From assembly GCA_024685005.1 (NCBI GenBank), contig JAIKWF010000057.1, positions 1-39,475 of the forward strand: a stretch of 39,475 bases of DNA. The letters are read 5' to 3'. Every line of letters begins with the position of its first letter. Within the stretch, counting starts at the first letter, position 1. The notes under the pieces are model-generated. The model saw only the letters and a program-made list of their open reading frames with translations, had not been told where the DNA came from and ran no database searches. Positions 27,059-35,769 of this stretch are shown here, in pieces. The translations under genes and the position numbers were made by a program. The DNA comes from Lachnospiraceae bacterium (GTDB lineage Bacteria > Bacillota > Clostridia > Lachnospirales > Lachnospiraceae).

Positions 27059-27655
27059 TTATTTCTGTTCCAATGCTTTTTCGATCTGTCGGATCGTTTC
27101 TTCAAAATCCCCCGAATTATCAATGACCACCTGGCACTTCTCCAGGAATACCTCATCGGGAAGCTGACTATCCATCATGCTTTTGGACTTTTCCGGAGAA
27201 TATCCTCTGGTTTCCGAAAGACGCTGCTCCCTGACTTTCCTGTCCGCTCTGATATACCAGAGGCTGTCAACAATGCTGTCATAACCGTCGTTGATCAAAA
27301 GCGCCGCTTCCAGAATGAAAAAATCCCGGCTTCCTTCCGATCTGTATGTTTCGATCTGCCCAAGGATCTCTTCCTTCACGGCAGGATGTATGATTTTGTT
27401 AACCTTGGCTAACAATTCCGGATCGGAAAAGATCCGCTCTGCCATTTTTTTATTATCTATATGCCGGCTGTTTTTTTCCAGGATCTCTTCTCCCAAAAGG
27501 TCCAGGATCGGCCGGTAGCAACGCTCTCCCGGCTCCTTCAGGCCGGCAGCAAGCTCATCTGCTTTGATACATACAGCCGGATAATGCGCTGCGATATGAT
27601 CTACCACTTTTGATTTTCCGCTTCCGACACCGCCGGTGATCCCAATCACTTTCAT
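27059..27655 (-). CDS. coaE: Dephospho-CoA kinase
   Basis: Last enzyme of coenzyme A synthesis, phosphorylating the 3'-hydroxyl of the ribose of dephospho-CoA. The P-loop GGVGSGKS lies at residues 8-15; HPAVKEEI and ILEAALLINDGYDS are the substrate and lid motifs, and VREQRLSETRGYS matches the family. Length of 198 residues is normal. It lies 20 bases after polA, a conserved polA-coaE pair in clostridia. AAAGGGAATGAACCG precedes the ATG. Confidence 0.96.
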   Translation of the reverse strand: MKVIGITGGVGSGKSKVVDHIAAHYPAVCIKADELAAGLKEPGERCYRPILDLLGEEILEKNSRHIDNKKMAERIFSDPELLAKVNKIIHPAVKEEILGQIETYRSEGSRDFFILEAALLINDGYDSIVDSLWYIRADRKVREQRLSETRGYSPEKSKSMMDSQLPDEVFLEKCQVVIDNSGDFEETIRQIEKALEQK

Positions 27656-27675
27656 CGGTTCATTCCCTTTGCTGT

Positions 27676-30366
27676 TTATTTCGCATCATACCAGGTATTG
27701 CCGCTGTGAACATCGATCTCCAGTTCAACGGCAAGATCCGCTGCTTTTTTCATATTCTCATCCAGGATCTTTCTGACTGCCTCTTCTTCCTCAAGGTAAG
27801 TTTCAATAAGCAGCTCATCGTGTACCTGCAACAGGAGTCTGCTCCTTAGCCCTGCCTTTTCCATGGCGGCAAAAACACCGATCATGGCAATCTTCATAAT
27901 ATCCGCCGCTGTTCCCTGGATCGGGGCGTTCATGGCTACCCGCTCTCCGAATTGCCGCTGCATAAAGTTGGAGCTTTTCAGCTCCGGAATGGGTCTTCTT
28001 CTGCCGTACAGCGTGCGGCTCTCTCCCGTTTCTTTGGCATCCGATACTGCCCGGTCCAAAAACCGTTTGATCCCGGGATAGGTTTCAAAATAGCCTTCGA
28101 TATAAGCCTGGGCCTCTTTCCTGCTGATGGAAAGATCCTGGGAAAGCCCGAAGGAACTGATCCCGTATACGATACCGAAGTTAACGGCCTTAGCGTTTCT
28201 TCTCTGCAGATCCGTCACTTCCTCAAAAGGCGTATGGAACACCTTCGATGCCGTCAGCCTGTGAATATCGCTGCTGTGCCTGTACGCTTCAATGAGCTCC
28301 TCATCCTCCGACATATGCGCCAAAAGCCGAAGCTCGATCTGGGAATAATCCGCATCCACAAAGACGCATCCTTCCCGGGGAAGGAATACCTTTCGGATCT
28401 GCCGCCCCTGCTCGGTACGCATGGGAATATTCTGTAGATTCGGTTCTGTGGAAGAAAGTCTTCCCGTAGCCGTTACCATCTGCTGGAAGTTTGTATGGAT
28501 CCTTCCGTCTTCTTCGATATACGCAGACAATCCGTCCGCATAAGTGGATTTTAGTTTGGTAAGAGCCCTGTATGTTAAGATATCCGCCACAACCGGGTAA
28601 TCTGCTGCTAACTTTTCCAACACATCGGCCGCGGTAGAATAACCTGTTTTTGTCTTTTTTCCTCCGGGCAGTTCCATGTTTTCAAAAAGGATCTGTCCCA
28701 GCTGCTTGGGAGAGTTGATGTTAAACTCCTCTCCTACCTGCTCATAAATCTTTTTCTGGATCACGTCAATCTGACTGCCCAGCATGGCGGAATAATCCGA
28801 AAGCGCCTTGGAGTCTACAATAACCCCTTCCCTTTCCATGGCGAAAAGCACATAGGTAAGCGGCATCTCAATGGTATCAAACAGCTCTTTCTGCCCGCTT
28901 TGCTCCAATGCTTTCTGCAGGGGATCGATACTTTTTTTCAGGCTGAAAAGAAGCGCTCCCACATAGGTGCCGATCCGCTCCGGATCACTTGCAGCCGCCT
29001 CAGAAAAAGAGATCTTACCAAACTGCGCTTTATAGTCCTCCAGCATCATCCCCGCATATTCCGAAGCCACATCTTCAAGGGTATATTCGTTTCTTAAGGG
29101 ATTGACCAGATACGCCATCAGCTTGCAGTCGCAAAAGCTCTCATGGAGCTTCAGTCCCACAGGTGCATCGCTTTCTTCAAAAAGCCGGTAGGTCTTTTTC
29201 ACGTCAAAAGTATACAACCTGTTTCCTGCTGCAGCAACGCTTTCCCGTAAAGCCTTCATCTGCTCTTTGAGGAAGCTTTCCGTAACAGTGCCGTCTCCTC
29301 CCAGTGCTGCCAAAAGCGGCATCTCTTCTCCTGCCAGGAAAAGAACGCTTTCTTCTTCGTCTGCCGCAGCAATGCTTCCCTCCGGCATTTGCAGATAGAC
29401 GCATTGCTTGCTGCCTTGAAGCCGCAAAAAAACTTCCTTCGCCTGCTCTGTATCCCGAATGATCCGGGCAGGCCGGATTTTTTCATCTTTTGTTATTGTA
29501 TCTTTTTCAAACCGGGAAAGATGATTGCGAAATCCCAGTTTTTTAAACCATTCATAAGCCTCTTCCCCAAACAGGTCCCCCATGGTTGCATCTTCCATGG
29601 AATAAGAAATGGGAGCATCAATACAGATGGTGGCAAGCTTCAGGGAAAGATCGCAAAGCTCCCTGTTTTCCCGCAGGGATTCCCGAATGGCATTTTTACT
29701 GATGTTTTCCAGATTCTCATAAATGCCGTCTATGCTTCCGTATTCTTCCATCAGGCTGATGGCTGTTTTTTCTCCCACCTTGGGAACACCGGGGATATTA
29801 TCGGAGGAATCTCCCATCAGCGCCTTTAATTCAATAAACTGACCGGGAGTTACATGATACTCCTCCATCAGGCGCTTCGGGTCATAATCCTCCACTTCCG
29901 TCTTTCCGCCCTTTGTCTTCGGGATCCGGATCAGGATCTTTTCATCTGCGATCTGCAAAAGATCCCTGTCTCCCGAGATGAGGGAAACATTCATTCCCCG
30001 GGCCTGCGCACGTTTGGCCATGGTCCCGAGGATATCGTCTGCCTCATATCCTTCCTGCTCCATCACCAGAATATGCATGGCACGCAGCACATCTTTGATC
30101 ACGGGGATCTGCTCTCTAAGCTCTTCCGGCATGGGTTTTCGGGTACCCTTATAGCCCTCAAACATCTTATGTCTGAAGGTAGGGGCATGGACATCAAAAG
30201 CAACCGCCAGATGGGAAGGCTTTTCCTCATCCAGCAGTTTCAGCAGAATATTGATAAATCCATATATAGCATTGGTATGTAATCCTTCGGAATTGGTAAG
30301 ATCGGGGACCCCGTAGAAAGCCCTGTGCATGATACTGTGGCCGTCGATCAAAACTATCTTTTCCAT
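27676..30366 (-). CDS. polA: DNA polymerase I
   Basis: Repair and Okazaki-fragment polymerase, 896 residues. The 5'-nuclease domain spans about residues 1-290 (LIDGHSIMHRAFYG, ALMGDSSDNIPGVPKVGEKTA region). The polymerase domain has motif A VDADYSQIELRLLAHMS, motif B RRNAKAVNFGIVYGISSFGLS and motif C LLLQVHDELL. The middle 3'-5' exonuclease-like domain lacks the DxE motif and the YxxxD motif, so proofreading is probably lost, as in the Bacillus and Thermus enzymes. I chose ATG 30366, preceded by CGGGAGTTGAA; the frame also opens at a TTG at 30372. The start lies 2 bases after the stop of the upstream gene. Confidence 0.96.
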   Translation of the reverse strand: MEKIVLIDGHSIMHRAFYGVPDLTNSEGLHTNAIYGFINILLKLLDEEKPSHLAVAFDVHAPTFRHKMFEGYKGTRKPMPEELREQIPVIKDVLRAMHILVMEQEGYEADDILGTMAKRAQARGMNVSLISGDRDLLQIADEKILIRIPKTKGGKTEVEDYDPKRLMEEYHVTPGQFIELKALMGDSSDNIPGVPKVGEKTAISLMEEYGSIDGIYENLENISKNAIRESLRENRELCDLSLKLATICIDAPISYSMEDATMGDLFGEEAYEWFKKLGFRNHLSRFEKDTITKDEKIRPARIIRDTEQAKEVFLRLQGSKQCVYLQMPEGSIAAADEEESVLFLAGEEMPLLAALGGDGTVTESFLKEQMKALRESVAAAGNRLYTFDVKKTYRLFEESDAPVGLKLHESFCDCKLMAYLVNPLRNEYTLEDVASEYAGMMLEDYKAQFGKISFSEAAASDPERIGTYVGALLFSLKKSIDPLQKALEQSGQKELFDTIEMPLTYVLFAMEREGVIVDSKALSDYSAMLGSQIDVIQKKIYEQVGEEFNINSPKQLGQILFENMELPGGKKTKTGYSTAADVLEKLAADYPVVADILTYRALTKLKSTYADGLSAYIEEDGRIHTNFQQMVTATGRLSSTEPNLQNIPMRTEQGRQIRKVFLPREGCVFVDADYSQIELRLLAHMSEDEELIEAYRHSSDIHRLTASKVFHTPFEEVTDLQRRNAKAVNFGIVYGISSFGLSQDLSISRKEAQAYIEGYFETYPGIKRFLDRAVSDAKETGESRTLYGRRRPIPELKSSNFMQRQFGERVAMNAPIQGTAADIMKIAMIGVFAAMEKAGLRSRLLLQVHDELLIETYLEEEEAVRKILDENMKKAADLAVELEIDVHSGNTWYDAK

Positions 30367-30368
30367 TT

Positions 30369-30698
30369 TCAACTCCCGGCATATATAAAGATTGAAGCGA
30401 TCACAAAAAGTGCTGCAATCTCATAAACGATCATAAGAGTTCGCATGCGAACCGTCATCTGTCTTGCCTTGAGCGCCCTGGACATATACTCAAACAATTC
30501 GTTCTCAAGATGAAACGATGTTCCCGACTCCAAATGCGCCACTCCTTCCGAGGAAAGAAACTGAATCGTCAGCTCTTCCTTACAGGAGGCACAATTATCG
30601 ATATGCTCTTTAAAACGATAGATATCGGAGCCCTTGATCCCTTCCGCAACAAAACGTGGGATCATCTTTTCGCACTCCTTGCAACTTAAGTGTTTCAT
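30369..30698 (-). CDS. Zinc-finger (anti-sigma-like) single-pass membrane protein
   Basis: 109-residue protein with the putative zinc-finger of the zf-HC2/ZAS type: His32, Cys36 and Cys39 in FKEHIDNCASCKEE, with two further cysteines at residues 6 and 9 (SCKECEKM). One C-terminal membrane helix, LMIVYEIAALFVIASIFIY, leaves only a few residues outside. Such proteins are often anti-sigma factors, but no sigma factor gene is adjacent; the downstream gene is polA, whose start lies 2 bases beyond its stop. I chose ATG 30698 since TGAGGAACCTTGG precedes it and the longer frame lacks a ribosome site and spans the promoter. Function is unknown. Confidence 0.8.
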   Translation of the reverse strand: MKHLSCKECEKMIPRFVAEGIKGSDIYRFKEHIDNCASCKEELTIQFLSSEGVAHLESGTSFHLENELFEYMSRALKARQMTVRMRTLMIVYEIAALFVIASIFIYAGS

Positions 30699-30741
30699 CC
30701 AAGGTTCCTCACGCAAAAATGATAAAAACACTACTCCCTTG

Positions 30742-30770
30742 ATGTTACCATAAAGCAGACACACTCGCAA
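30742..30770 (-). promoter_or_regulatory. Promoter of the polA operon
   Basis: Minus-strand TTGCGA (30770-30765) and TAACAT (30747-30742) with a 17-base spacer and a TGG immediately before the -10 box (extended -10). It is about 44 bases upstream of the zinc-finger gene start and back to back with the tRNA-Leu promoter. Confidence 0.62.
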
Positions 30771-30794
30771 TACGAACAGGGGCAAAAATCCTTC

Positions 30795-30823
30795 TTGCAA
30801 TCCACCCTGTTATATGATAAACT
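30795..30823 (+). promoter_or_regulatory. Probable promoter of tRNA-Leu
   Basis: TTGCAA (30795-30800) and TAAACT (30818-30823) with a 17-base spacer, ending 20 bases before the mature tRNA 5' end. TATGAT at 30813-30818 is an alternative -10 box with poorer spacing. Confidence 0.5.
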
Positions 30824-30843
30824 ACTACTCGGCTACGAAAAAA

Positions 30844-30926
30844 GCCGGCGTGTCGGAATGGCAGACGAGGCAGACTCAAAATCTGTTGTAGGCAACTACG
30901 TGTGGGTTCAAGTCCCACCGCCGGCA
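30844..30926 (+). tRNA. tRNA-Leu, anticodon CAA
   Basis: Class II tRNA of 83 bases. The acceptor stem GCCGGCG/CGCCGGC is perfect with discriminator A, the anticodon loop CTCAAAA gives CAA (reads UUG), a long variable arm is TGTAGGCAACTACGTG-like, and the T arm contains GTTCAAGTC. CCA is not encoded. It is the only clear plus-strand gene in the window. Confidence 0.97.
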
Positions 30927-30930
30927 TGAA

Positions 30931-30960
30931 AAACTCCCCTGCTTGCAGGGGAGTTTTTTT
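30931..30960 (+). terminator. Terminator of tRNA-Leu, probably bidirectional with lysA
   Basis: A 10-base-pair stem AACTCCCCTG/CAGGGGAGTT with loop CTTG is followed by a run of Ts up to 30960. On the opposite strand the stem is followed by TTTTTC-like sequence about 25 bases after the lysA stop, so it may end lysA transcripts too. Confidence 0.9.
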
Positions 30961-30984
30961 GTGCATTTTCAGGATGCCGATCCA

Positions 30985-32301
30985 TTACAGTACATTGGAG
31001 ATTTGGATATCTTTCGATGCTTCGATCTCCTTTTTCAATGTATCGAAGATGGGAAGCACATCCAGGGTTGCAAAATAATCCAGTTCATTTTCCGGACGTC
31101 TGATCTGCACCACGCTTCCGTCTTCCTTCAAAAGAAGCTCTGCCGATTTCAGCTTTCCGTTATAGTTGTAACCCATGGCATAACCATGCGCTCCTGTATC
31201 ATGAATGAACAAATAGTCGCCCATTTCGATCTTCGGAAGCTTTCTGTCAATGGCAAACTTATCATTATTCTCACAAAGAGAACCTGTCACATCATATACA
31301 TGATCCTGGGGATCATTTTCCTTCCCAAGCACCGTAATATGATGATATGCCTCATACATGGCAGGACGCATCAGATTCACTGCGCAGGCATCCACACCGA
31401 TATACTCCTTATGGGTGTGCTTTTCATGGATCGCCTGGGTGACCAGTCCGCCGTAGGGTGCCATCATAAAGCGTCCCATTTCCGTAAAAATGGCCACATC
31501 GGTCATTCCCGCTTTTCCGAGAATCTTATCATATTGCTCCTTTACGCCTTCTCCGATCTTACGGATATCGTTAGCAGTGGCATCCGGTTTGTATGCAACT
31601 CCAACACCGCCGGAAAGATTGATAAAGGATAAGGTCGCACCTGTCTTCTCACGGATCTGAACCGCCAGTTCAAACAACTGACCTGCCAAAATTGGATAAT
31701 AGGTATTTGTTACGGTATTACTTGCCAAAAATGCATGAATACCAAATCGTTTTACACCTTTTTCCTTCAGAATACGGAATGCTTCAAAGGTCTGTTCGGT
31801 GGTCATTCCGTATTTTGCATCCTGAGGGTTATCCATGATCCCGTTTCCGAGATCAAACACACCACCGGGATTGTATCTGCAGGAGACGGTCTCCGGCAAT
31901 CTTCCGCCCAGAGCTTTTTCCAGATATTCGATATGGGTAAAATCATCCAGATTGATGATGGCGCCAATCCTGTCTGCATATACGAATTCCGCAGCCGGCG
32001 TATCGTTGGAGGAGAACATGATCTCATCTTCTCCCATTCCCAGCGCCTTGGAAAGCTGCAGCTCCGTCATGGAAGAACAGTCTGCGCCGCATCCGTAGGA
32101 ATGCAGAATATCCACCAGTACAGGATTGGGGTTTGCTTTGATGGCAAAATACTCCCGAAATCCTTTGTTCCATGCAAATGCCTCTTTTACCGCCTGTGCA
32201 TTTTCTCTGATCCCTTTTTCATCATAAATATGAAAAGGAGTGGGATACTTTGCGGCGATCTTAAGGATCTGCTCTTTATTTACAAAAGCTGTCTTACTCA
32301 T
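30985..32301 (-). CDS. lysA: Diaminopimelate decarboxylase-like PLP enzyme
   Basis: Fold-type III PLP decarboxylase converting meso-diaminopimelate to L-lysine. The PLP lysine is Lys55 in YFAIKANPNP; other motifs are GCGADCSSMTELQLS, a histidine in GIHAFLASN, the glycine-rich INLSGGVGVAYKPD and the C-terminal GSLCENNDKFAIDRKLP and IHDTGAHGYAMGYNYNG, where the substrate-binding Cys-Glu and Tyr lie. At 438 residues it is of the divergent clostridial type. It lies 42 bases after ddh, so substrate supply and use are encoded together. AAAGGAAA precedes the ATG at slightly long spacing. Confidence 0.9.
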   Translation of the reverse strand: MSKTAFVNKEQILKIAAKYPTPFHIYDEKGIRENAQAVKEAFAWNKGFREYFAIKANPNPVLVDILHSYGCGADCSSMTELQLSKALGMGEDEIMFSSNDTPAAEFVYADRIGAIINLDDFTHIEYLEKALGGRLPETVSCRYNPGGVFDLGNGIMDNPQDAKYGMTTEQTFEAFRILKEKGVKRFGIHAFLASNTVTNTYYPILAGQLFELAVQIREKTGATLSFINLSGGVGVAYKPDATANDIRKIGEGVKEQYDKILGKAGMTDVAIFTEMGRFMMAPYGGLVTQAIHEKHTHKEYIGVDACAVNLMRPAMYEAYHHITVLGKENDPQDHVYDVTGSLCENNDKFAIDRKLPKIEMGDYLFIHDTGAHGYAMGYNYNGKLKSAELLLKEDGSVVQIRRPENELDYFATLDVLPIFDTLKKEIEASKDIQISNVL

Positions 32302-32343
32302 TTAAAAAATATTTCCTTTCCCTTTCTTTACCATTTCCATCCA

Positions 32344-33330
32344 TTATAACAAAGACGCGCGAAGCTGCTCTCCGGAAAGCGGGGAAAGATAAGCAGGAGC
32401 TACGTCAAATACAGTCTTGCATCCCTTCTGTCCCTCTTTTGCCATCTTATAAACAGCTCTTGCATAAGCAGCAAGTACGGATGCGGTAAACTCCGGATTG
32501 GAATCCAGTTTTAAGCTGTACTCGATGATATGCTGATTTTCTTTGTTCAGTCCTGTTTTTCCGGATCTGATAACAAAACCGCCGTGAGGAATACCGCTGT
32601 GGTCTCTCTGCAGCTCTTCCTCGGAAATAAAATGAACAGTGGTATCATAATCCGCAAAATAGTTGGGCATATTCTTGATCTCAGATTCGATCTTCGCAAG
32701 ATCAGCGCCTTCTTCTGCTACCACAAAGCACTCTCTTGTGTGTTTCTGTCTGGTGGTCAGCTCCGGATTCTTTCCGCTGCGAACTGCCTCGAGCGCTTCA
32801 GGCACGGGAATGGTATACTGCTTGCCGTTCTTTACGCCTTCAATACGTCTGATGGCATCGGAATGTCCCTGGCTTACTCCTTTTCCCCAGAACGTATAAT
32901 CCTTTCCGTCGGGAAGGATTGCTCCTGCCATCATTCTGTTCAGTGAAAACAGCCCCGGATCCCAGCCTACGGAGATCATTGCCACGTGACCGTTTTCGGA
33001 CGCTGCGCTGTCTACTGCCGCAAAATGCTCGGGGATCTTAGCGTGTGTATCAAAGCTGTCGATCACGTTAAAGTCCTTTGCGTACAAAGGAGTCTGCTTC
33101 GGCAGATCGGTAGCCGATCCTCCGCAGATGATGAGAACATCGATCTCATCCTTATGATCTGCAGCGCTATCTGCGGCATATACAGGGACATTGCCTGATG
33201 CAGGCTTTAGCGAAGCGGGATCTCTTCTTGTAAAGATCGCCTTCAGCTCCATGTCCGGATTCTGCAAAACCGCAGCCTCAATTCCTTTTCCCAAGTTACC
33301 GTATCCCAAGATACCGATTCTGATACTCAT
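32344..33330 (-). CDS. ddh: meso-Diaminopimelate dehydrogenase
   Basis: NADPH-dependent enzyme that makes meso-diaminopimelate in one step from tetrahydrodipicolinate and ammonia, bypassing the acylated routes; the product feeds both lysine and peptidoglycan. The Rossmann motif GILGYGNLGKG is at the N-terminus, and AIFTRRDP, ICGGSATDLP, SVGWDPGLFSLNRMM and FWGKGVSQGHSDAIRRI are family motifs. Length of 328 residues is typical. AGGAGGAAGATGAAAA precedes the ATG. The 102 bases upstream hold no clear riboswitch or terminator. Confidence 0.96.
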   Translation of the reverse strand: MSIRIGILGYGNLGKGIEAAVLQNPDMELKAIFTRRDPASLKPASGNVPVYAADSAADHKDEIDVLIICGGSATDLPKQTPLYAKDFNVIDSFDTHAKIPEHFAAVDSAASENGHVAMISVGWDPGLFSLNRMMAGAILPDGKDYTFWGKGVSQGHSDAIRRIEGVKNGKQYTIPVPEALEAVRSGKNPELTTRQKHTRECFVVAEEGADLAKIESEIKNMPNYFADYDTTVHFISEEELQRDHSGIPHGGFVIRSGKTGLNKENQHIIEYSLKLDSNPEFTASVLAAYARAVYKMAKEGQKGCKTVFDVAPAYLSPLSGEQLRASLL

Positions 33331-33432
33331 TTTTCATCTTCCTCCTGATACTGACTTCTTTGTTCATCGCTCCGGTACATTTTTAATTGGACGCCTTTGC
33401 CCGAAAAATGCCCGCAGCAGGTTATATTTTAT

Positions 33433-34110
33433 CTATTTGATATTTTCGATCTGCCAGTCTATGGGCGACAGACCGTTTTTTTCCAAAAATTCATTTGTTT
33501 TTCCAAAGGGCCTGCTTCCGAAAAATCCTCTGTATGCCGACAAAGGGCTTGGATGAGGTGCCTTCAGAATCAGATGCTTTGGATTGTTTAGCATTTTTGC
33601 CTTTTGCTGGGCCGGACTGCCCCACAAAATAAAGACCATGGGCCTGTCCTGTTCATTCAGCACCCGAATCGCCGCATCTGTATACTGTTCCCAGCCGATC
33701 CCCTTATGGGATCCCGGCTGATGCGCACGAACGGTAAGAACCGTATTGAGCAAAAGGACACCCTGCCCGGCCCATTTGGTCAGACAGCCGTTATCCGGGA
33801 TATAGCATCCCAGATCATCATGCAGTTCCTGATAGATATTTTTCAGAGATGGCGGGATATCCACACCCGGCTGCACCGAAAAGCACAGACCGTGAGCCTG
33901 ACCCACATTGTGATAAGGGTCCTGACCGATGATCACGACCTTAACCTTTTCAAGCGGTGTCAGTTCAAAAGCGGAAAGCACCTGGGATGCCGGCGGGAAC
34001 ACCACGCCTTCCCGGTACTCTTTCTGCACTTTCAAAAACAGTTCCTTGTAATAGGGCTTGGAAAATTCCGGTTTTAAAGCCTTCTCCCACTGTCCGGAAA
34101 GCACTGCCAT
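33433..34110 (-). CDS. ung: Uracil-DNA glycosylase
   Basis: Removes uracil from DNA to start base-excision repair. The water-activating motif GQDPYHNVGQAHGL carries catalytic Asp64, and HPSPLSAYRGFFGSRPF is the DNA-minor-groove loop with the catalytic histidine. Length of 225 residues is normal. The ATG is directly joined to the stop of the upstream small membrane protein gene (TAAATG), so it is translationally coupled to it. Confidence 0.97.
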   Translation of the reverse strand: MAVLSGQWEKALKPEFSKPYYKELFLKVQKEYREGVVFPPASQVLSAFELTPLEKVKVVIIGQDPYHNVGQAHGLCFSVQPGVDIPPSLKNIYQELHDDLGCYIPDNGCLTKWAGQGVLLLNTVLTVRAHQPGSHKGIGWEQYTDAAIRVLNEQDRPMVFILWGSPAQQKAKMLNNPKHLILKAPHPSPLSAYRGFFGSRPFGKTNEFLEKNGLSPIDWQIENIK

Positions 34111-34320
34111 TTAATCGTCCTCATCCTTGCAGCAACCACAGTCGCTTGCGCTGCACCCTTCATTGTTGCTTGCAATGCAAATACTGCGGAAAGGTGTTAA
34201 AAGGATTCCCAGCAACACCCCTGCCAGGGCAGCAGTTAAAATCTCAAAGAGAAACAGTTTGCCATTGATAACTTTTTCTTCATCCAGTGATTCCCAATAA
34301 TCTCTCAGCTTTTCCATCAT
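34111..34320 (-). CDS. Small membrane protein with cysteine-rich acidic tail
   Basis: Unrecognised 69-residue protein. A charged N-terminal part (MMEKLRDYWESLDEEK) precedes one membrane helix (LFLFEILTAALAGVLLGILL) and a tail with five cysteines, CIASNNEGCSASDCGCC, ending KDEDD. The tail could bind a metal or form disulfides. The start at 34320 follows AAGGAAGGATGGCAT; the frame also opens at a TTG at 34344. It lies between hisF and ung and its stop touches the ung start. Function is unknown. Confidence 0.72.
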   Translation of the reverse strand: MMEKLRDYWESLDEEKVINGKLFLFEILTAALAGVLLGILLTPFRSICIASNNEGCSASDCGCCKDEDD

Positions 34321-34349
34321 ATGCCATCCTTCCTTTTCTGTCAAAGGTT

Positions 34350-35114
34350 CTATATATTTCTGACCGGTATTCCCTTATTTGCCAAAAAGCTTTTCACTTC
34401 ACGAATGGAAAGCTCTTTGAAGTGAAACAGCGAAGCCGCCAGAGCCGCATCTGCCGCACCTTCCGTCAGTGCCTCATAAAAATGATCCTTTGTGCCCGCA
34501 CCACCGGATGCGATCACCGGGACAGAAACATTTTCCGCAATGGTCTTTGTCAGAGCAATGTCATAACCCGCCTTGGTACCGTCACAGTCCATACTGGTTA
34601 AAAGAATCTCTCCCGCTCCCAGCTTTTCTGCTTTCATGGCCCATTCCACGGCATCAATCCCCATATCGACTCTGCCGCCGTTTTTATAAATGTTCCATCC
34701 GCTTCCGTCTTCTCTCTTTTTCGCGTCAATGGCCAAAACAACACATTGACTGCCGAATTTATCGGCAGCCTGCGAAATCAGCTCCGGATTCATGATCGCC
34801 GCAGAGTTTACGGATACTTTGTCCGCACCTTCCCGCAGGATCGCTTTAAAATCATCAACGGTTCGGATGCCGCCTCCCACTGTAAAGGGAATAAAAACCT
34901 GCTCCGCAACCCGTCTTACCATATCCACTACCGTGTCTCTTCCGTCCGAAGAAGCGGTGATATCCAAAAATACCAACTCGTCTGCCCCCTCTTCATCGTA
35001 GGCCTTCGCCACAGCTACGGGATCTCCCGCATCGATCAAATTCACGAAATTGACACCTTTAACCACCCGGCCTCTGTTTACATCAAGGCAGGGAATGATA
35101 CGTTTTGTATGCAT
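34350..35114 (-). CDS. hisF: Imidazole glycerol phosphate synthase, cyclase subunit
   Basis: TIM-barrel subunit that uses ammonia from HisH to form imidazole glycerol phosphate and AICAR in histidine synthesis. Catalytic Asp11 is in [15 protein letters not shown] and the second aspartate is in VVLAIDAKK near residue 130; phosphate sites are FTVGGGIRT and [13 protein letters not shown]. Length of 254 residues is exact for the family. AAAGGTGAGATT precedes the ATG. It follows hisH by 49 bases. No other his genes are in the window. Confidence 0.98.
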   Translation of the reverse strand: MHTKRIIPCLDVNRGRVVKGVNFVNLIDAGDPVAVAKAYDEEGADELVFLDITASSDGRDTVVDMVRRVAEQVFIPFTVGGGIRTVDDFKAILREGADKVSVNSAAIMNPELISQAADKFGSQCVVLAIDAKKREDGSGWNIYKNGGRVDMGIDAVEWAMKAEKLGAGEILLTSMDCDGTKAGYDIALTKTIAENVSVPVIASGGAGTKDHFYEALTEGAADAALAASLFHFKELSIREVKSFLANKGIPVRNI

Positions 35115-35163
35115 AATCTCACCTTTTTCCCATTATCTCTTTTTCATCTGCCGATATACGCTT

Positions 35164-35769
35164 TTATAACTGCAGAAAATTGGCAAGGATCTTCAGTCCT
35201 GTTTTAGAACTCTTTTCCGGATGGAACTGGCAGGCAAACAGATTGCCGCTTTCCACCGAAGCATGCACCGTCACCCCGTATTGTGTGGTGGCTGTTACGA
35301 TCTTCGGATCCTCCGCCTGCAGATAATAGGAATGTACAAAGTATACGTAAGCCTCTTCTCCGATACCTTCAAACAAACGGCCTTTTTCAGGGAAGGAAAG
35401 ATCATTCCATCCGATCTGAGGGATCTTCATATTGATGGAATCCGGGAACCGCAGGATCTTTCCTTTGAGGAGCCCCAATCCCGCAACGCCGGGACTTTCT
35501 TCACTTCCTTCAAACAGAAGCTGCAGCCCGAGACAAATGCCTAAAAATGGTTTATTCTGCGCTACCACTTCTTTGATCACATCCACCAAACCGTATCGAT
35601 GGAGCTTTTCCATGGCATCTCCGAAAGCACCCACTCCCGGAAGGATCACCTTGTCCGCTTCCAGGATCTCCTCTCTGTCTCTGGTTGCAATGACATCATA
35701 ACCCAACGATGCCACTGCTTTTTCCACGCTTTTCATGTTGCCTGCGTCATAATCTATGATCGCTATCAT
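35164..35769 (-). CDS. hisH: Imidazole glycerol phosphate synthase, glutaminase subunit
   Basis: Class I glutamine amidotransferase that supplies ammonia to HisF. The nucleophile is Cys79 in FLGICLGLQLLFEGSEE, and the His-Glu pair is in CQFHPEKSS near the end. The N-terminus MIAIIDYDAGNMKSV is typical and the length of 201 residues is normal. The start overlaps the stop of the upstream giant repeat protein by ATGA, with GAGGAGGAAATAGA as ribosome site, so it is translationally coupled to a gene unrelated to histidine. Confidence 0.97.
   Translation of the reverse strand: MIAIIDYDAGNMKSVEKAVASLGYDVIATRDREEILEADKVILPGVGAFGDAMEKLHRYGLVDVIKEVVAQNKPFLGICLGLQLLFEGSEESPGVAGLGLLKGKILRFPDSINMKIPQIGWNDLSFPEKGRLFEGIGEEAYVYFVHSYYLQAEDPKIVTATTQYGVTVHASVESGNLFACQFHPEKSSKTGLKILANFLQL

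Noticed and set aside
30745-30966. Minus-strand 73-residue frame reading AVGLEPTRS
   Set aside because: It runs antisense through tRNA-Leu and its terminator; this peptide is a well-known false gene call produced by tRNA-Leu complement.
33331-33432. Terminator or lysine riboswitch between ung and ddh
   Set aside because: The two CGGGC blocks are direct, not inverted, repeats and form no stem, and the region is too short for a lysine riboswitch.
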